From: Gammaproteobacteria bacterium
GTDB taxonomy: Bacteria > Pseudomonadota > Gammaproteobacteria > Steroidobacterales > GCA-2729495
Length of the DNA stretch: 64,000 nucleotides
Direction: 5' to 3'
NCBI GenBank assembly: GCA_016874095.1
Contig: VGVH01000001.1
Coordinates: 353,745 to 417,744, forward strand
The notes under the pieces: model-generated
Told to the model about the DNA's origin: nothing
What the model saw: the letters and a program-made list of their open reading frames with translations, nothing else
Database searches by the model: none
Position numbers and translations under genes: made by a program
In this document: positions 45,630 to 57,227 of the stretch, one piece after another
How positions within the stretch are numbered: the stretch's first letter is position 1
Layout of the letters: each line of letters begins with the position of its first letter

Positions 45630-48230
45630 TCAAAACAGTTCGACGGCTTCATCGGCCTGAAACACGCCCCCAGATGCAGCCTCGTCGGCTGCGGCGGCGT
45701 TCATCACTTCGATGTCGGACAGCCGGAAGTATTCGAAAACCGCAGATGGATCGCCCGCGCCGGCAAGTTGACCAGTCGCAGGCACGATGCGCGCGGCGAC
45801 CAGTCCCGCGGGCTGGCGCAACGGAGTCTCAGGCGTACTGCGCAGGGCACGGGCCATGAAGCTCTTCCACATGGGCAGCGCGGTCTGGCCGCCTTCCTCG
45901 CGGTCGCCCAGCGAGCGCTCCTGGTCGAATCCCACCCAGGCCGTCGCTACGAGCGCACCATTGAAGCCGCTGAACCAGGCGTCGCGCCGTTCGTTCGACG
46001 TGCCGGTCTTGCCGGCGATATCGCGCCTGCCGAGTTCCCGCGCGCGACGACCGGTGCCACGCTCGATCACGTCCCGCATCATGTCGTACATCATGAACGC
46101 GTTTTCTTCGCTGATGACGCGCATCCCAAGCCGGACACTGCGAAAAAAGGCGGGTGCCTCCGCGATGCCGGGTCGCCAGCTTTCACCATGCGCCAGCATC
46201 TCCTGCACGCTGCCGTAGTCGGGCACTTCATCGACGCTGGCCGGAGGCGGTGGCGCGCTGTCGAGTGGCGAGCCCTGTTGCAGGGTGCCGCTCTCCACTG
46301 CAAAAACGCGCGCATCAGCGCTGCCCTGAGAGACTCCGCCGACCGGCGCGGACCGCTCGCAGCTGCGGCAGGCGCGGAAAGGTTCGGCCTGGAACACCGT
46401 TCTGCCGCCTGAATCGACGATCCGGTCAATGAAGTAATGCTCGACCCGGCGGCCGCCGTTGGCGAATACCGCGTATCCCGCTGCAACGTCCCAGGGAGAT
46501 GCGCCGCCACTGCCCAGGGCGAGTGACAGATTCGGCGGCAATGCCTCGTTGTCGAAGCCGAAGGCGCGAATATGCCGGGTTGCGGCCTCGATGCCGGTGC
46601 CCATCAGGATGCGGACCGAAACGAGGTTCAACGATTTGACCAGGGCTTCGCGCATGCGCGTGGGCCCGCTGAATTCGCGGGAATAGTTCTCCGGCCGCCA
46701 GGTGTCCTCCATGTCGGCATCGCCGAAGACGAGCGGCGCATCGTTGATGATGCTGGCCGGAGTAAAGCCGCTGTCCAGGCCGGCGGAGTAGACGAAAGGC
46801 TTGAATGACGAACCGGGCTGGCGCCGCGCCTGGACCGCGCGGTTGAAGCTGCCGGAATAGAAGTCAAAGCCCCCGGTCAGTGCGACTGTGGCGCCGTCTG
46901 CAGGGTCCAGAGCGGTAAAGGCGCCCTCGACTTCGGGAACCTGGGCGAGGAGCCAGCCGCGATTCACCGTTTTCAGCAAAAAGACGAGATCGCCGACCGC
47001 CAGCTGTTCCGCCACGTTGCGAGGTGCCGGGCCCACGGCGTCGTCCGTCTGGAATCGCCGCCACTTCAACCCGGACCAGGGAACCGTGACCTCGCCCACC
47101 TCCCGGACGTAAAAGCTGGCCGAGTCATCCTTGCCGAGGGCGAGCACGACAGCAGGTCGCAGGTCCTCGTTTCCGGGCTGCTTCGTCAGCAGCGCCTCGA
47201 GAGCCTGGTTGCGCGCCGGTCCCGGCGCCGGCCCGATCCCATCGAGTAAACCGCGTTCGCGTGGGCCGCGGAAACCATGTCGGCGGTCATATTCGTATAA
47301 CGCAGTCGCCAATGCGGTATTGGCTGCATGCTGCAGCCGGCTGTCGACGGTCGTCACGACGGTAAAGCCGTCCGTGTAGGCGCCGTCGCCGAATCGTCGC
47401 ACCATCTCCGCGCGAACCATCTCGGCGATGTACGGGGCCTCGATCTCGACCTTCGGCCCGTGCAGCCTGGCCTGCAGCGGTGTCGCAACCGCCGCTTCGA
47501 ACTGCGCCTGGTCGATGTAACCGAGCGCCCGCATGCGGCCGAGAACATAGGCCCGACGCTGCATTGCCCGCGCCGGCCCACTCACCGGGTTCAGCTGCGA
47601 TGGCGCTTTCGGGATCGCCGCGATGGTTGCCGCCTCGGCCACGTTGAGTTCGGCCAGGGTCTTGCCGAAGTAAACCTCCGCCGCTGCCGCTACGCCATAG
47701 GCGCGCTGCCCGAGGAATATCTTGTTGAGGTAAAGCGCCAGTATTTCGGGCTTGCTGAACGTCTGCTCGATCTGCACGGCGAGGAAGAGCTCTTTCGCCT
47801 TGCGAACGAAACTGCGCTCGGGCGTCAGGAAATAGGCGCGCGCAAGCTGCTGGGTAATGGTGCTTCCGCCCTGGGTGCGCTCGCCGGTGACGAGGAAGTT
47901 CAGCCCGGCGCGCAGGATGCCCTGCCAGTCGAACCCAGGATGATCGAAGAATCGATCGTCCTCTGCGGCCAGGAACGACTTGACGACGACATCCGGGATT
48001 TCCTCGAAGCGGACCGGCATGCGCCGCTGCTCCCCGAGCTGCGCCATCAATCGCCCGTCGCGGCTGTAGACCCGCAGCGGGGTCTGCAATGGCACTGCCC
48101 GGATGGTGTTTGCGGACGGCAGGCCGGGCGCCAGGAAGTAATAGACACCTGCAGCCACTGAGGCGACGAACAGGAAAATGGTAAATGCGAGAGCAGCGAC
48201 CGCGGTGCCCCAGCGAGGTACGAACTGCAT
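45630..48230 (-). CDS. mrcA: Penicillin-binding protein 1A (bifunctional glycosyltransferase/transpeptidase)
   Basis: 866 aa; VKSFLAAEDDRFFDHPGFDWQGILRAGLNFLVTGERTQGGSTITQQLARAYFLTPERS, QPGSSFKPFVYSAGLD, KTGTSNERRDAWFSGF. Confidence 0.96.
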   Translation of the reverse strand: MQFVPRWGTAVAALAFTIFLFVASVAAGVYYFLAPGLPSANTIRAVPLQTPLRVYSRDGRLMAQLGEQRRMPVRFEEIPDVVVKSFLAAEDDRFFDHPGFDWQGILRAGLNFLVTGERTQGGSTITQQLARAYFLTPERSFVRKAKELFLAVQIEQTFSKPEILALYLNKIFLGQRAYGVAAAAEVYFGKTLAELNVAEAATIAAIPKAPSQLNPVSGPARAMQRRAYVLGRMRALGYIDQAQFEAAVATPLQARLHGPKVEIEAPYIAEMVRAEMVRRFGDGAYTDGFTVVTTVDSRLQHAANTALATALYEYDRRHGFRGPRERGLLDGIGPAPGPARNQALEALLTKQPGNEDLRPAVVLALGKDDSASFYVREVGEVTVPWSGLKWRRFQTDDAVGPAPRNVAEQLAVGDLVFLLKTVNRGWLLAQVPEVEGAFTALDPADGATVALTGGFDFYSGSFNRAVQARRQPGSSFKPFVYSAGLDSGFTPASIINDAPLVFGDADMEDTWRPENYSREFSGPTRMREALVKSLNLVSVRILMGTGIEAATRHIRAFGFDNEALPPNLSLALGSGGASPWDVAAGYAVFANGGRRVEHYFIDRIVDSGGRTVFQAEPFRACRSCERSAPVGGVSQGSADARVFAVESGTLQQGSPLDSAPPPPASVDEVPDYGSVQEMLAHGESWRPGIAEAPAFFRSVRLGMRVISEENAFMMYDMMRDVIERGTGRRARELGRRDIAGKTGTSNERRDAWFSGFNGALVATAWVGFDQERSLGDREEGGQTALPMWKSFMARALRSTPETPLRQPAGLVAARIVPATGQLAGAGDPSAVFEYFRLSDIEVMNAAAADEAASGGVFQADEAVELF

Positions 48231-48493
48231 CGCACAATTCCGCGGTGATTCCTTGCCTCAGGCTCGGCGATTATGCATCCTGTGCCGTGTTTTTTGGGCA
48301 AACTCACCGCAAGATTAGGACAAAAAGCCACCGGTATACGGGTCTCGGTCGAGTCGTTGCGAAAGCGACGCGGAAAATCGATCGAAACCTTAGGATAGCG
48401 GGGTTGCCAGTGTCGGCTCGTTCCCCGAGCGAGGACCGACGACGCCTGCCGCCAGGCACCATCCCCGGTCTGCTGCTGACGTCGCCCATCATT

Positions 48494-48557
48494 ACGTGAG
48501 CCGTATCACGCTGGTTTCTAACCATTCTAATATATGTTTAAATTTAGTTTCTCACGT
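48494..48557. promoter_or_regulatory. AT-rich region upstream of pilM flanked by ACGTGAG/CTCACGT inverted repeat (candidate promoter/regulator site)
   Basis: ACGTGAG 48494-48500 and CTCACGT 48551-48557 with AT-rich centre (attctaatatatgtttaaatttag). Confidence 0.35.
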
Positions 48558-48605
48558 TGGCCCCGACGAACTTCGTGCAAGTTGCCGGGATAGAAGGGAA
48601 AAGAC

Positions 48606-49667
48606 GTGCTGTTTTCGTCGCGATCCCAGCCAGTGATCGGGCTCGACATAGCGACTTCCTCAATCAAACTGATTGAGCTGTCGGGTACCCTTCAGAACTG
48701 TCGGGCCGAGTGCTACGCGGCGGAAGCCACGCCGCCGAATTCCATCAATGAAAAGACCATCGTCGATCCCGCAGCGGTCGGCGAGGCGATCCGTCGCGCA
48801 GTCAAGCGCGCGAACATCAGCACACGCGAAGTCGCCATCGCGATCAGCGGCGATGCTGCGATCACCAAGGTGATCCAGCTGCCGAAGGTGCTGACTGGCA
48901 ACCAGCTCGAGCAACAGGTCGAGGTGCAGGCCGACCAGTACATCCCCTTCCCGATGGAAGAGGTGAGTTACGACTTCGAGGAGCTCGGGCCGTCGAAGAA
49001 CGATCCCGACATGCAGGACGTGCTGCTCGTCGCGACCCGCACGGAAAACGTGGACCAGCGTCGCGCGGCCGTCGAAGCCGCCGGCCTGATACCGCGGGTT
49101 GTCGACGTCGAGCCTTTCGCGCTGGAAGCTGCCTGCCAGCTCATGATGCACCAGATGCCGGACGGCGGTATGGGGCACCTGATCGCCATAGTCGATTTCG
49201 GCGCGAGCAATACGACTTTCAGCGTCCTGCGCGACATGCGGGTCAACTACACGCGCGACTTCTCCTTCGGCGGGCAGCAGCTCACCGAGGAAATCATGCG
49301 TACCTACGGGCTTTCGCTGGAGGACGCTGGCCGCGCCAAGAAAGAAGGCGGCCTGCCGAGCAACTACGGACCCGAGGTGCTCGAGCCCTTCATCGACGAC
49401 ATGACCCAGCAGGTCAGCCGTTCGCTGCAGTTCTTCCTTGCCTCCGTCGGCGGTTTGGCCCAGCCCGACCAGATCCTCGTCTGCGGCGGCTGCGCGAATA
49501 TTCCCGGCGTTGCCGACGTGATCTCGAGCAAGGTCGGCATCCCGACGGAGATCGGTGATCCTCTCGGCCAGGTGAAGATTTCCTCCAGGGCCAAGGGGCA
49601 GGGCGTGCGCAAGGACTCGACCGCTCTCCTGACCGCCTGCGGTCTCGCGCTACGGAGCTTCGGCTGA
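48606..49667 (+). CDS. pilM: Type IV pilus inner-membrane platform protein PilM
   Basis: 353 aa; IGLDIATSSIKLIELSG, QVEVQADQYIPFPMEEVSYDFEELG, IVDFGASNTTFSVLRD. Confidence 0.95.
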   Translation: MLFSSRSQPVIGLDIATSSIKLIELSGTLQNCRAECYAAEATPPNSINEKTIVDPAAVGEAIRRAVKRANISTREVAIAISGDAAITKVIQLPKVLTGNQLEQQVEVQADQYIPFPMEEVSYDFEELGPSKNDPDMQDVLLVATRTENVDQRRAAVEAAGLIPRVVDVEPFALEAACQLMMHQMPDGGMGHLIAIVDFGASNTTFSVLRDMRVNYTRDFSFGGQQLTEEIMRTYGLSLEDAGRAKKEGGLPSNYGPEVLEPFIDDMTQQVSRSLQFFLASVGGLAQPDQILVCGGCANIPGVADVISSKVGIPTEIGDPLGQVKISSRAKGQGVRKDSTALLTACGLALRSFG

Positions 49668-49668
49668 C

Positions 49669-50259
49669 ATGCCACGCATAAACCTCCTGCCACATCGTGC
49701 GGAAGGCCGTGCGCGCCGGCGCAACCAGTTCTTCATGGGCCTGGGCGGCTCGCTTGTCGGCGCGCTGGTCACCGTCGGCATCGCGACCTGGATCATGAGC
49801 GCGATGGTCGACAATCAGAACGACCGTAACGAAATTCTGAAGACAGAGATCGAGATGCTCGACAAGCGCATCACCGAGATCATCGACCTCGAGGCCAAGA
49901 AGGAAAGCCTGCTGATGCGCATGGAGATCATCGACAAGCTCCAGCGCTCGCGCCCGGAAATAGTCCATGTTTTCGATCAGCTGGTGCGTACGCTGCCGGA
50001 TGGCGTCAACCTGACATCCATCAAGCAGAACGGCACTCAGTTGCAGATCAAGGGCGCGGCTGAGTCGAACACGCGTGTGTCCGCGTTCATGCGCAACATC
50101 GACAAGTCGGATTGGCTCAAGGACCCTGACCTCGAGGTGGTCCAGGTCAAGACCATTAAGGGCCGGGCCGAGGCGCAGGGTCCGCGCACCAGCGAATTCA
50201 CGGTCCTTGCCCGCCAAGTCAGCGTCGCGTCCGAGGGCGAAGAGGGGGCCGCGCGGTGA
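49669..50259 (+). CDS. pilN: Type IV pilus assembly protein PilN
   Basis: 196 aa; MPRINLLPHRAEGRARRRNQF, single TM, coiled coil; between pilM and pilO. Confidence 0.95.
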   Translation: MPRINLLPHRAEGRARRRNQFFMGLGGSLVGALVTVGIATWIMSAMVDNQNDRNEILKTEIEMLDKRITEIIDLEAKKESLLMRMEIIDKLQRSRPEIVHVFDQLVRTLPDGVNLTSIKQNGTQLQIKGAAESNTRVSAFMRNIDKSDWLKDPDLEVVQVKTIKGRAEAQGPRTSEFTVLARQVSVASEGEEGAAR

Positions 50260-50930
50260 ACTTTCTCCAGCAGCTGCGGCAGCTCGACTTCAACGACATA
50301 GGCCGTTGGCCGCCCGTATTCCATATTTTCTTCGTCGGCCTGTGCTTTGCGATTGCGGCCGTGGCGGGTGTTTACTTCCTCGTATACCAGAGCCACATGC
50401 CGCGCCTTGAAAAGTTGGAGCGGGAAGAGAAGGAATTGCGCTCGACCTTCGAGGAAAAGCAGAAGAAGGCCGCTAATTTCACCGCCTACAAGGCGCAGCT
50501 TGCCGAGATCGAACGTTCCTTCGGTACGATGCTCCGTCAGCTGCCCGGCAAGACCGAGATTCCGAACCTTCTCATTGACATTTCCCAGACCGGACTTGGC
50601 GCTGGTCTAGAGGAAGAGCTGTTCCAGCCGCTGGGCGAGGAACGACAGGACTTCTACGCAGAGAAGCCGATCAAGATCCGGCTCAAGGGCGCCTATCACG
50701 AGTTCGGCCGGTTCGTGAGCGACATCGCTGCCCTGCCGCGCATCGTGACCCTGCACGACATCGAAATCGGGCCGGCCACCAAGGAATCGACCGGTGAGGA
50801 CCTCGTCCTCAACGTCACTGCCAAGACGTACCGCTATCTCGACGAGAGCGAAGTCAGCTCGGCTGCCGAGGAAAAGGACCCGAAGGCCAGGAAGGGCAAG
50901 GCGAAGAAACCGCCTGCCAAGAAGACGTGA
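50256..50930 (+). CDS. pilO: Type IV pilus assembly protein PilO
   Basis: 224 aa; single TM, LRQLPGKTEIPNLLIDISQTGLGAGLEEELFQP; 4-nt overlap with pilN. Confidence 0.95.
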   Translation: MNFLQQLRQLDFNDIGRWPPVFHIFFVGLCFAIAAVAGVYFLVYQSHMPRLEKLEREEKELRSTFEEKQKKAANFTAYKAQLAEIERSFGTMLRQLPGKTEIPNLLIDISQTGLGAGLEEELFQPLGEERQDFYAEKPIKIRLKGAYHEFGRFVSDIAALPRIVTLHDIEIGPATKESTGEDLVLNVTAKTYRYLDESEVSSAAEEKDPKARKGKAKKPPAKKT

Positions 50931-50946
50931 GCCGGTGGGTAAGGTC

Positions 50947-51465
50947 ATGATCCTGCATCGACATCACATCCTTCGCTGCCTCCTGATCATGGCGCTCGGC
51001 CTTGGCGTCACCGCCTGTGGTGGCGCCGACGCGGAGCTCGACGCGTATCTCAACATGGTCAAGGCCAGGGGGGGCGGCCGCATCGAGCCGCTGCCGCAGA
51101 TCAAGCCCTACGAGACTTTCGCCTACGAAGCGCAGACGCTTCGCTCTCCGTTCCAGGCGGACTCACCGCGAGGCCGTGCCAACGCCGGCCCGCGTCCGGA
51201 GGCCAACCGTCCGAAGGAATACCTCGAGCAGTTTCCGCTGGACACCCTGGCGATGGTGGGAACGCTGCAGCGGGGGGGCAATCGCTACGGCCTGCTGCAG
51301 ACCCAGGACGGGCTCGTGCATCGGGTCTTGTCGGGTAACTACGTCGGTCAGAACGACGGCCGCGTTGTCGCCGTGACCGAGGGCGAAGTTCAGTTAGAGG
51401 AGCTGGTGCCGGATGGCATCGGCGGGTTTTACAAGCGGTCGGCAGCCATCGGGCTGTCCGACTGA
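50947..51465 (+). CDS. pilP: Type IV pilus lipoprotein PilP
   Basis: Lipobox (LGVTACGG); FPLDTLAMVGTLQRGGNRYGLLQTQDGLVHRVLSGNYVGQNDGRV. Confidence 0.94.
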   Translation: MILHRHHILRCLLIMALGLGVTACGGADAELDAYLNMVKARGGGRIEPLPQIKPYETFAYEAQTLRSPFQADSPRGRANAGPRPEANRPKEYLEQFPLDTLAMVGTLQRGGNRYGLLQTQDGLVHRVLSGNYVGQNDGRVVAVTEGEVQLEELVPDGIGGFYKRSAAIGLSD

Positions 51466-51493
51466 CAGCGCCACCAGGCGAGCGTGGGAGTGA

Positions 51494-53656
51494 GTGACGA
51501 TGTTTATGGCCAGCCCAGCTGAACTCTTCAAGGCCGGCGCCCTGCGACGGGTGCTAGTGGCCCTGCTGGTCGCCTTCGCGGCCTGCACGGCCCAGGCGCA
51601 ATCGACGCCGCTGCAGTTGCAGGACATACAGGTGCAGATACTGCCGGGCAACCAGGTCCAGCTCGAACTGAAGCTTTCCGGCGACGCAGGCGAGCCGCTT
51701 AGCTTCAGCATCGAGAATCCCGCGCGGATCGCGGTGGATCTCCCCAACACGACCATCGCACTTCCGTCCCGCCGCAAGGACCTCGGTGTAGGCGCGTTGA
51801 CCACGGTGCTGGTAGCCGAGTCATCCGGTCGCACCCGTGTCGTGCTGAATCTTTCGACGATGGTGCCCTACGAAACCCGCGTCGCGGGAAGCAGCGTATT
51901 CGTGACTCTGGCGAGCCCCGGCGCTACCGCGGCACCGATGGCAACAGCTGCGCTGGCGCCGGCCGCGGCCGCTCCCGGCGGGCGCAGTATCCGCGGTGTC
52001 GACTTCCGCCGCGGCGACAAAGGCAGCGGCCGGGTCGTCGTCAGCCTGTCAGATGCAGGGATTCCGGCCGACGTGCGCAAGGAGGGCGGCAAGGTTGTCG
52101 CGACCTTCAGGGGCGCCAGCATTCCCGACGCCATGCTGAAGCGACTGGATGTCACCGACTTCGCAACCCCGGTCGACACGATCGACGTCACCCGCTCGGG
52201 TCGGGATACACGCATCGTGATTTCCGCCCGCGGTTCCTGGGATGAACTGGCCTACCAGTCCGACCAGGTGTTCACGGTCGAGGTGCAGCCGATCGTGAAG
52301 GCCCCAGCAGCCGAAAAATCGACGCTGTTCAGCTCGGACAAGCAGTACAGCGGCGAACGGCTGACATTGAACTTCCAGGACATCGAGACCCGCGCGGTTC
52401 TCCAGCTGCTCGCAGACGTCAGCGGCCGCAACATCGTGGTGTCGGATACCGTCGATGGGAACGTCACGCTTCGTTTGCAGAGCGTTCCCTGGGACCAGGC
52501 GCTCGACATCGTCCTTGCCACCAAGGGGCTCGACAAGCGCCAGAACGGCAACGTCATGATCGTCGCCCCGGCGGAAGAGATCGCCATGCGCGAGAAGGCT
52601 GACCTCGAGGCACGCAAGGAAATCCAGGAGCTCGAGCAGCTGGTTTCGGAGTACCTGCAGGTCAATTACGCCAAGGCTTCCGACCTTGCCGAGCTGATGA
52701 AAGGCAAGGACAAGAACGCGCTGCTCTCCGAGCGCGGATCCGTCGGTATCGACGAGCGCACCAACACGCTGCTCGTGCAGGACACGCCCGATCGCGTCAA
52801 CGCCATCCGCCGCCTCGTGACAGCTCTCGACATCCCTGTCCGCCAGGTGCTGATCGAGTCGCGCATCGTGGTGGTGCGTGACGACTTCAGCCGCGACCTT
52901 GGCGTGCGCTGGGGCGTGACAGCCGTGTCCGACTCGAGCGACGGCCTCGTGGCCGTGAGCGGCAGCGGCGATGGCACGGGCACGATCGTCGACTCGGCAG
53001 TCGAAAACATCAACAACAACGGCACGCCGTTCCCGGTGGAGCTGCCTGAACTGAACGACCGTTACCAGGTGAACCTGCCGGTTGGGAATCCGGCCGGTCG
53101 GCTGGCTGTCGCGCTGCTGCAGGACGATTTCCTGGTCGATCTCGAACTCTCGGCGTTGCAGGCCGAGGGTCGCGGCGAGGTGATTTCCTCACCCCGCGTG
53201 ATCACGGCGAACCAGAAGCAAGCTTCGATCCGCCAGGGCGTGGAAATCCCCTACCAGGAAGCTGCGTCGAGCGGCGCGACCACGACCCAGTTCAAGGAGG
53301 CCGTGCTGTCGCTGACTGTGACGCCGCAGATCACGCCTGACGATCGCATCATCATCGATCTCCTCGTGACGAAGGACAGCGTGGGCGAGGTGATCAGCAA
53401 CGAGCGCGGTGGCGAGGTGCCGTCGATCGACACGCGTTCGGTCGAGACCCAGGTGCTGGTCAACAATGGCCAGACCGTGGTGCTCGGCGGCATCTACGAG
53501 ACCGAGCAGGGCGAGGATTACCGCAAGGTACCGATCCTCGGCGATATTCCCGGGTTGGGCTACCTGTTCCGTTCGACGAAGCGTACGTCGAACAAGTCCG
53601 AGCTCCTGATTTTCGTGACGCCAAAAATACTCAAAGAAGGCGCGAGCATTTACTGA
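51494..53656 (+). CDS. pilQ: Type IV pilus secretin PilQ
   Basis: 720 aa; AMIN domain, secretin domain (VEIPYQEAASSGATTTQFKEAVLSLTVTPQITPDDRIIIDL), NNGQTVVLGGIYETEQ. Confidence 0.96.
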   Translation: MTMFMASPAELFKAGALRRVLVALLVAFAACTAQAQSTPLQLQDIQVQILPGNQVQLELKLSGDAGEPLSFSIENPARIAVDLPNTTIALPSRRKDLGVGALTTVLVAESSGRTRVVLNLSTMVPYETRVAGSSVFVTLASPGATAAPMATAALAPAAAAPGGRSIRGVDFRRGDKGSGRVVVSLSDAGIPADVRKEGGKVVATFRGASIPDAMLKRLDVTDFATPVDTIDVTRSGRDTRIVISARGSWDELAYQSDQVFTVEVQPIVKAPAAEKSTLFSSDKQYSGERLTLNFQDIETRAVLQLLADVSGRNIVVSDTVDGNVTLRLQSVPWDQALDIVLATKGLDKRQNGNVMIVAPAEEIAMREKADLEARKEIQELEQLVSEYLQVNYAKASDLAELMKGKDKNALLSERGSVGIDERTNTLLVQDTPDRVNAIRRLVTALDIPVRQVLIESRIVVVRDDFSRDLGVRWGVTAVSDSSDGLVAVSGSGDGTGTIVDSAVENINNNGTPFPVELPELNDRYQVNLPVGNPAGRLAVALLQDDFLVDLELSALQAEGRGEVISSPRVITANQKQASIRQGVEIPYQEAASSGATTTQFKEAVLSLTVTPQITPDDRIIIDLLVTKDSVGEVISNERGGEVPSIDTRSVETQVLVNNGQTVVLGGIYETEQGEDYRKVPILGDIPGLGYLFRSTKRTSNKSELLIFVTPKILKEGASIY

Positions 53657-53697
53657 GGCGAGTCCCCAGGGGGGACCGGGCAGAGGAAATGGAAGTC

Positions 53698-55365
<1,668 letters not shown>

Positions 55366-55456
55366 CGTCGCAGGCCATGCCTGTTGCCTGCCGGCCTCCT
55401 TCGGCAGGCCGATGCGTTTCTGGAGCAGGCGATTTCCACGCCGCTAGAATGAGCGC

Positions 55457-55984
55457 ATGGACGCGAAGCCCAGCATCTTCCTGATCGGCCCGATGGGCGC
55501 CGGCAAGTCGGCCGTGGGCCGCAAGCTTGCCGAGGAGCTGGGCCTGCAGTTCATCGACAGCGACGAGGCCATCGAGGAGCGCACGGGGGTCGACATTCCC
55601 TACATCTTCGAGCGCGAGGGCGAGTCGGGTTTTCGTGCGCGCGAGCGGCACGTTATCGACGAGCTGAGCCGGTTGCCGGGCATCGTGCTAGCAACCGGTG
55701 GCGGGGCGGCACAGGACCCCGCTACGCGCGAGGTGCTCGGCCAGCGCGGCAAGGTGGTCTACCTGCACGCGTCCGTGGATCAGCAGTTGCGGCGGACCCG
55801 TGGCGGCCGTGAGCGGCCGATGCTCAAGTCCGGCGATCCACGGGAGGTGCTGACGGCTCTCATGGCCGTGCGCGATCCGCAGTACCGGCAGATTGCCGAC
55901 GTCATCGTCGAGACCGACGGCCGGCGCGTCGCGGCCGTGACCCGCGAGATCCGCCGCCGGTTGTCCGAAATGAAGCCCGGTTGA
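55457..55984 (+). CDS. aroK: Shikimate kinase
   Basis: 175 aa; IFLIGPMGAGKSAVGRKLAEELGLQFIDSDEAIEERTGVDIPYIFEREGESGFRARE, ATGGGAAQDPATRE. Confidence 0.96.
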   Translation: MDAKPSIFLIGPMGAGKSAVGRKLAEELGLQFIDSDEAIEERTGVDIPYIFEREGESGFRARERHVIDELSRLPGIVLATGGGAAQDPATREVLGQRGKVVYLHASVDQQLRRTRGGRERPMLKSGDPREVLTALMAVRDPQYRQIADVIVETDGRRVAAVTREIRRRLSEMKPG

Positions 55985-55992
55985 GCCCGGCG

Positions 55993-56079
55993 CGCGGATT
56001 CGAGGAAAGCGGGTGGGGGTCTTTTGTTCGGGGAAGTCTTACTCACAAAAGACCCCCACCCGCTTTCCTCGAATCCGCG
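55993..56079. repeat. Perfect 35-bp inverted repeat (17-nt loop) between aroK and aroB
   Basis: Left arm 55993-56027 cgcggattcgaggaaagcgggtgggggtcttttgt; right arm 56045-56079 acaaaagacccccacccgctttcctcgaatccgcg, exact reverse complement. Confidence 0.93.
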
Positions 56080-56110
56080 TCCGCGCTCAGCTGACCCTAT
56101 AATTCGCCGC

Positions 56111-57196
56111 ATGTTGACGATTACCGTCGATCTCGGCGCCCGCGGCTATCCGATCTTCATTGGTAGCGGACTGCTCGGCCGTCCGGGCCTGCTCGACACG
56201 CATCTGCGCGGGCGCGATGCATTGATCGTCACCAATACCACCGTAGGGCCGCTGTACCTCGGCCGGCTGCGGGCCGGGCTGGGCCGCGGACGGGTCGAGA
56301 CCGTCGAGCTGCCCGATGGCGAGGAGCACAAGCAGCTCGATACGACGGCGCTGGTGCTCGATGCGCTGGTCGGCGGGCGGTTCGGGCGCGACAGCGTCGT
56401 AATCGCGCTCGGCGGTGGCGTCATCGGCGATCTCGCCGGGTTCGCTGCGGCGATCTACCAGCGCGGGATCGATTTCATCCAGGTGCCCACGACGCTGCTG
56501 GCCCAGGTCGACTCGTCTGTCGGCGGCAAGACCGGCGTCAACCACCCGGGGGGCAAGAATCTGGTGGGAGCGTTCCACCAGCCCATCTGCGTCGTCTCCG
56601 ACTCCGAGACGCTGCATACCCTGCCGCCACGGGAACTGTCGGCCGGGCTCGCCGAGGTCGTCAAGTACGGCCTCATCGCCGACGGGCAGTTTCTCAAGTG
56701 GCTGGAGGAGCACGCGGAGTCGCTGCTCGCACAGGACACGACCGCGCTGCATCACGCCATACGCCGGTCCTGCGAACTGAAAGCCGAAGTCGTGGCGGGT
56801 GATGAGCGCGAGCACGGTCGCCGCGCGATACTCAATCTGGGCCATACCTTCGGCCACGCCATCGAGAACGCCGCTGGTTACGGCCAGTGGCTGCATGGCG
56901 AGGCTGTCGCGGCCGGCATGTGCATGGCCGCGCGGTTCTCGCAGCGGCTGGGCTGGCTCAAGGCCGCCGACGTCGGTCGGGTCGAGCAGTTGTTGAAACG
57001 TTTCCGCCTGCCGACCAGGCCACCGCGCATCACGCCGGAGAATTTCATGAAGGCCATGGCGATGGACAAGAAGGTCCTCGCTGGGCAGATCCGCCTCGTG
57101 CTGCTGCCGGTCCTGGGCAATGCCCGCGTTACGGCCGATTACCCGCCGCAGGAGCTGCAGGAATTCGTGCGTGCCGAGCTCGAGGCGGCGAAGTAA
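56111..57196 (+). CDS. aroB: 3-dehydroquinate synthase
   Basis: 361 aa from ATG at 56111 (MLTITVDLGARGYPIFIGSGLL); GGGVIGDLAGFAAAIYQRGIDFIQVPTTLLAQVDSSVGGKTGVNHPGGKN. Confidence 0.96.
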   Translation: MLTITVDLGARGYPIFIGSGLLGRPGLLDTHLRGRDALIVTNTTVGPLYLGRLRAGLGRGRVETVELPDGEEHKQLDTTALVLDALVGGRFGRDSVVIALGGGVIGDLAGFAAAIYQRGIDFIQVPTTLLAQVDSSVGGKTGVNHPGGKNLVGAFHQPICVVSDSETLHTLPPRELSAGLAEVVKYGLIADGQFLKWLEEHAESLLAQDTTALHHAIRRSCELKAEVVAGDEREHGRRAILNLGHTFGHAIENAAGYGQWLHGEAVAAGMCMAARFSQRLGWLKAADVGRVEQLLKRFRLPTRPPRITPENFMKAMAMDKKVLAGQIRLVLLPVLGNARVTADYPPQELQEFVRAELEAAK

Positions 57197-57227
57197 CGCT
57201 GTCCGCCGCACCGTTGCGGCTGCCGGC

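Noticed and set aside
55389-55413. CTGCCG/CGGCAG hairpin between the Ig-like lipoprotein and aroK as a terminator
   Set aside because: Only a 6-bp stem and no adjacent T-run on the relevant strand; not enough to call.
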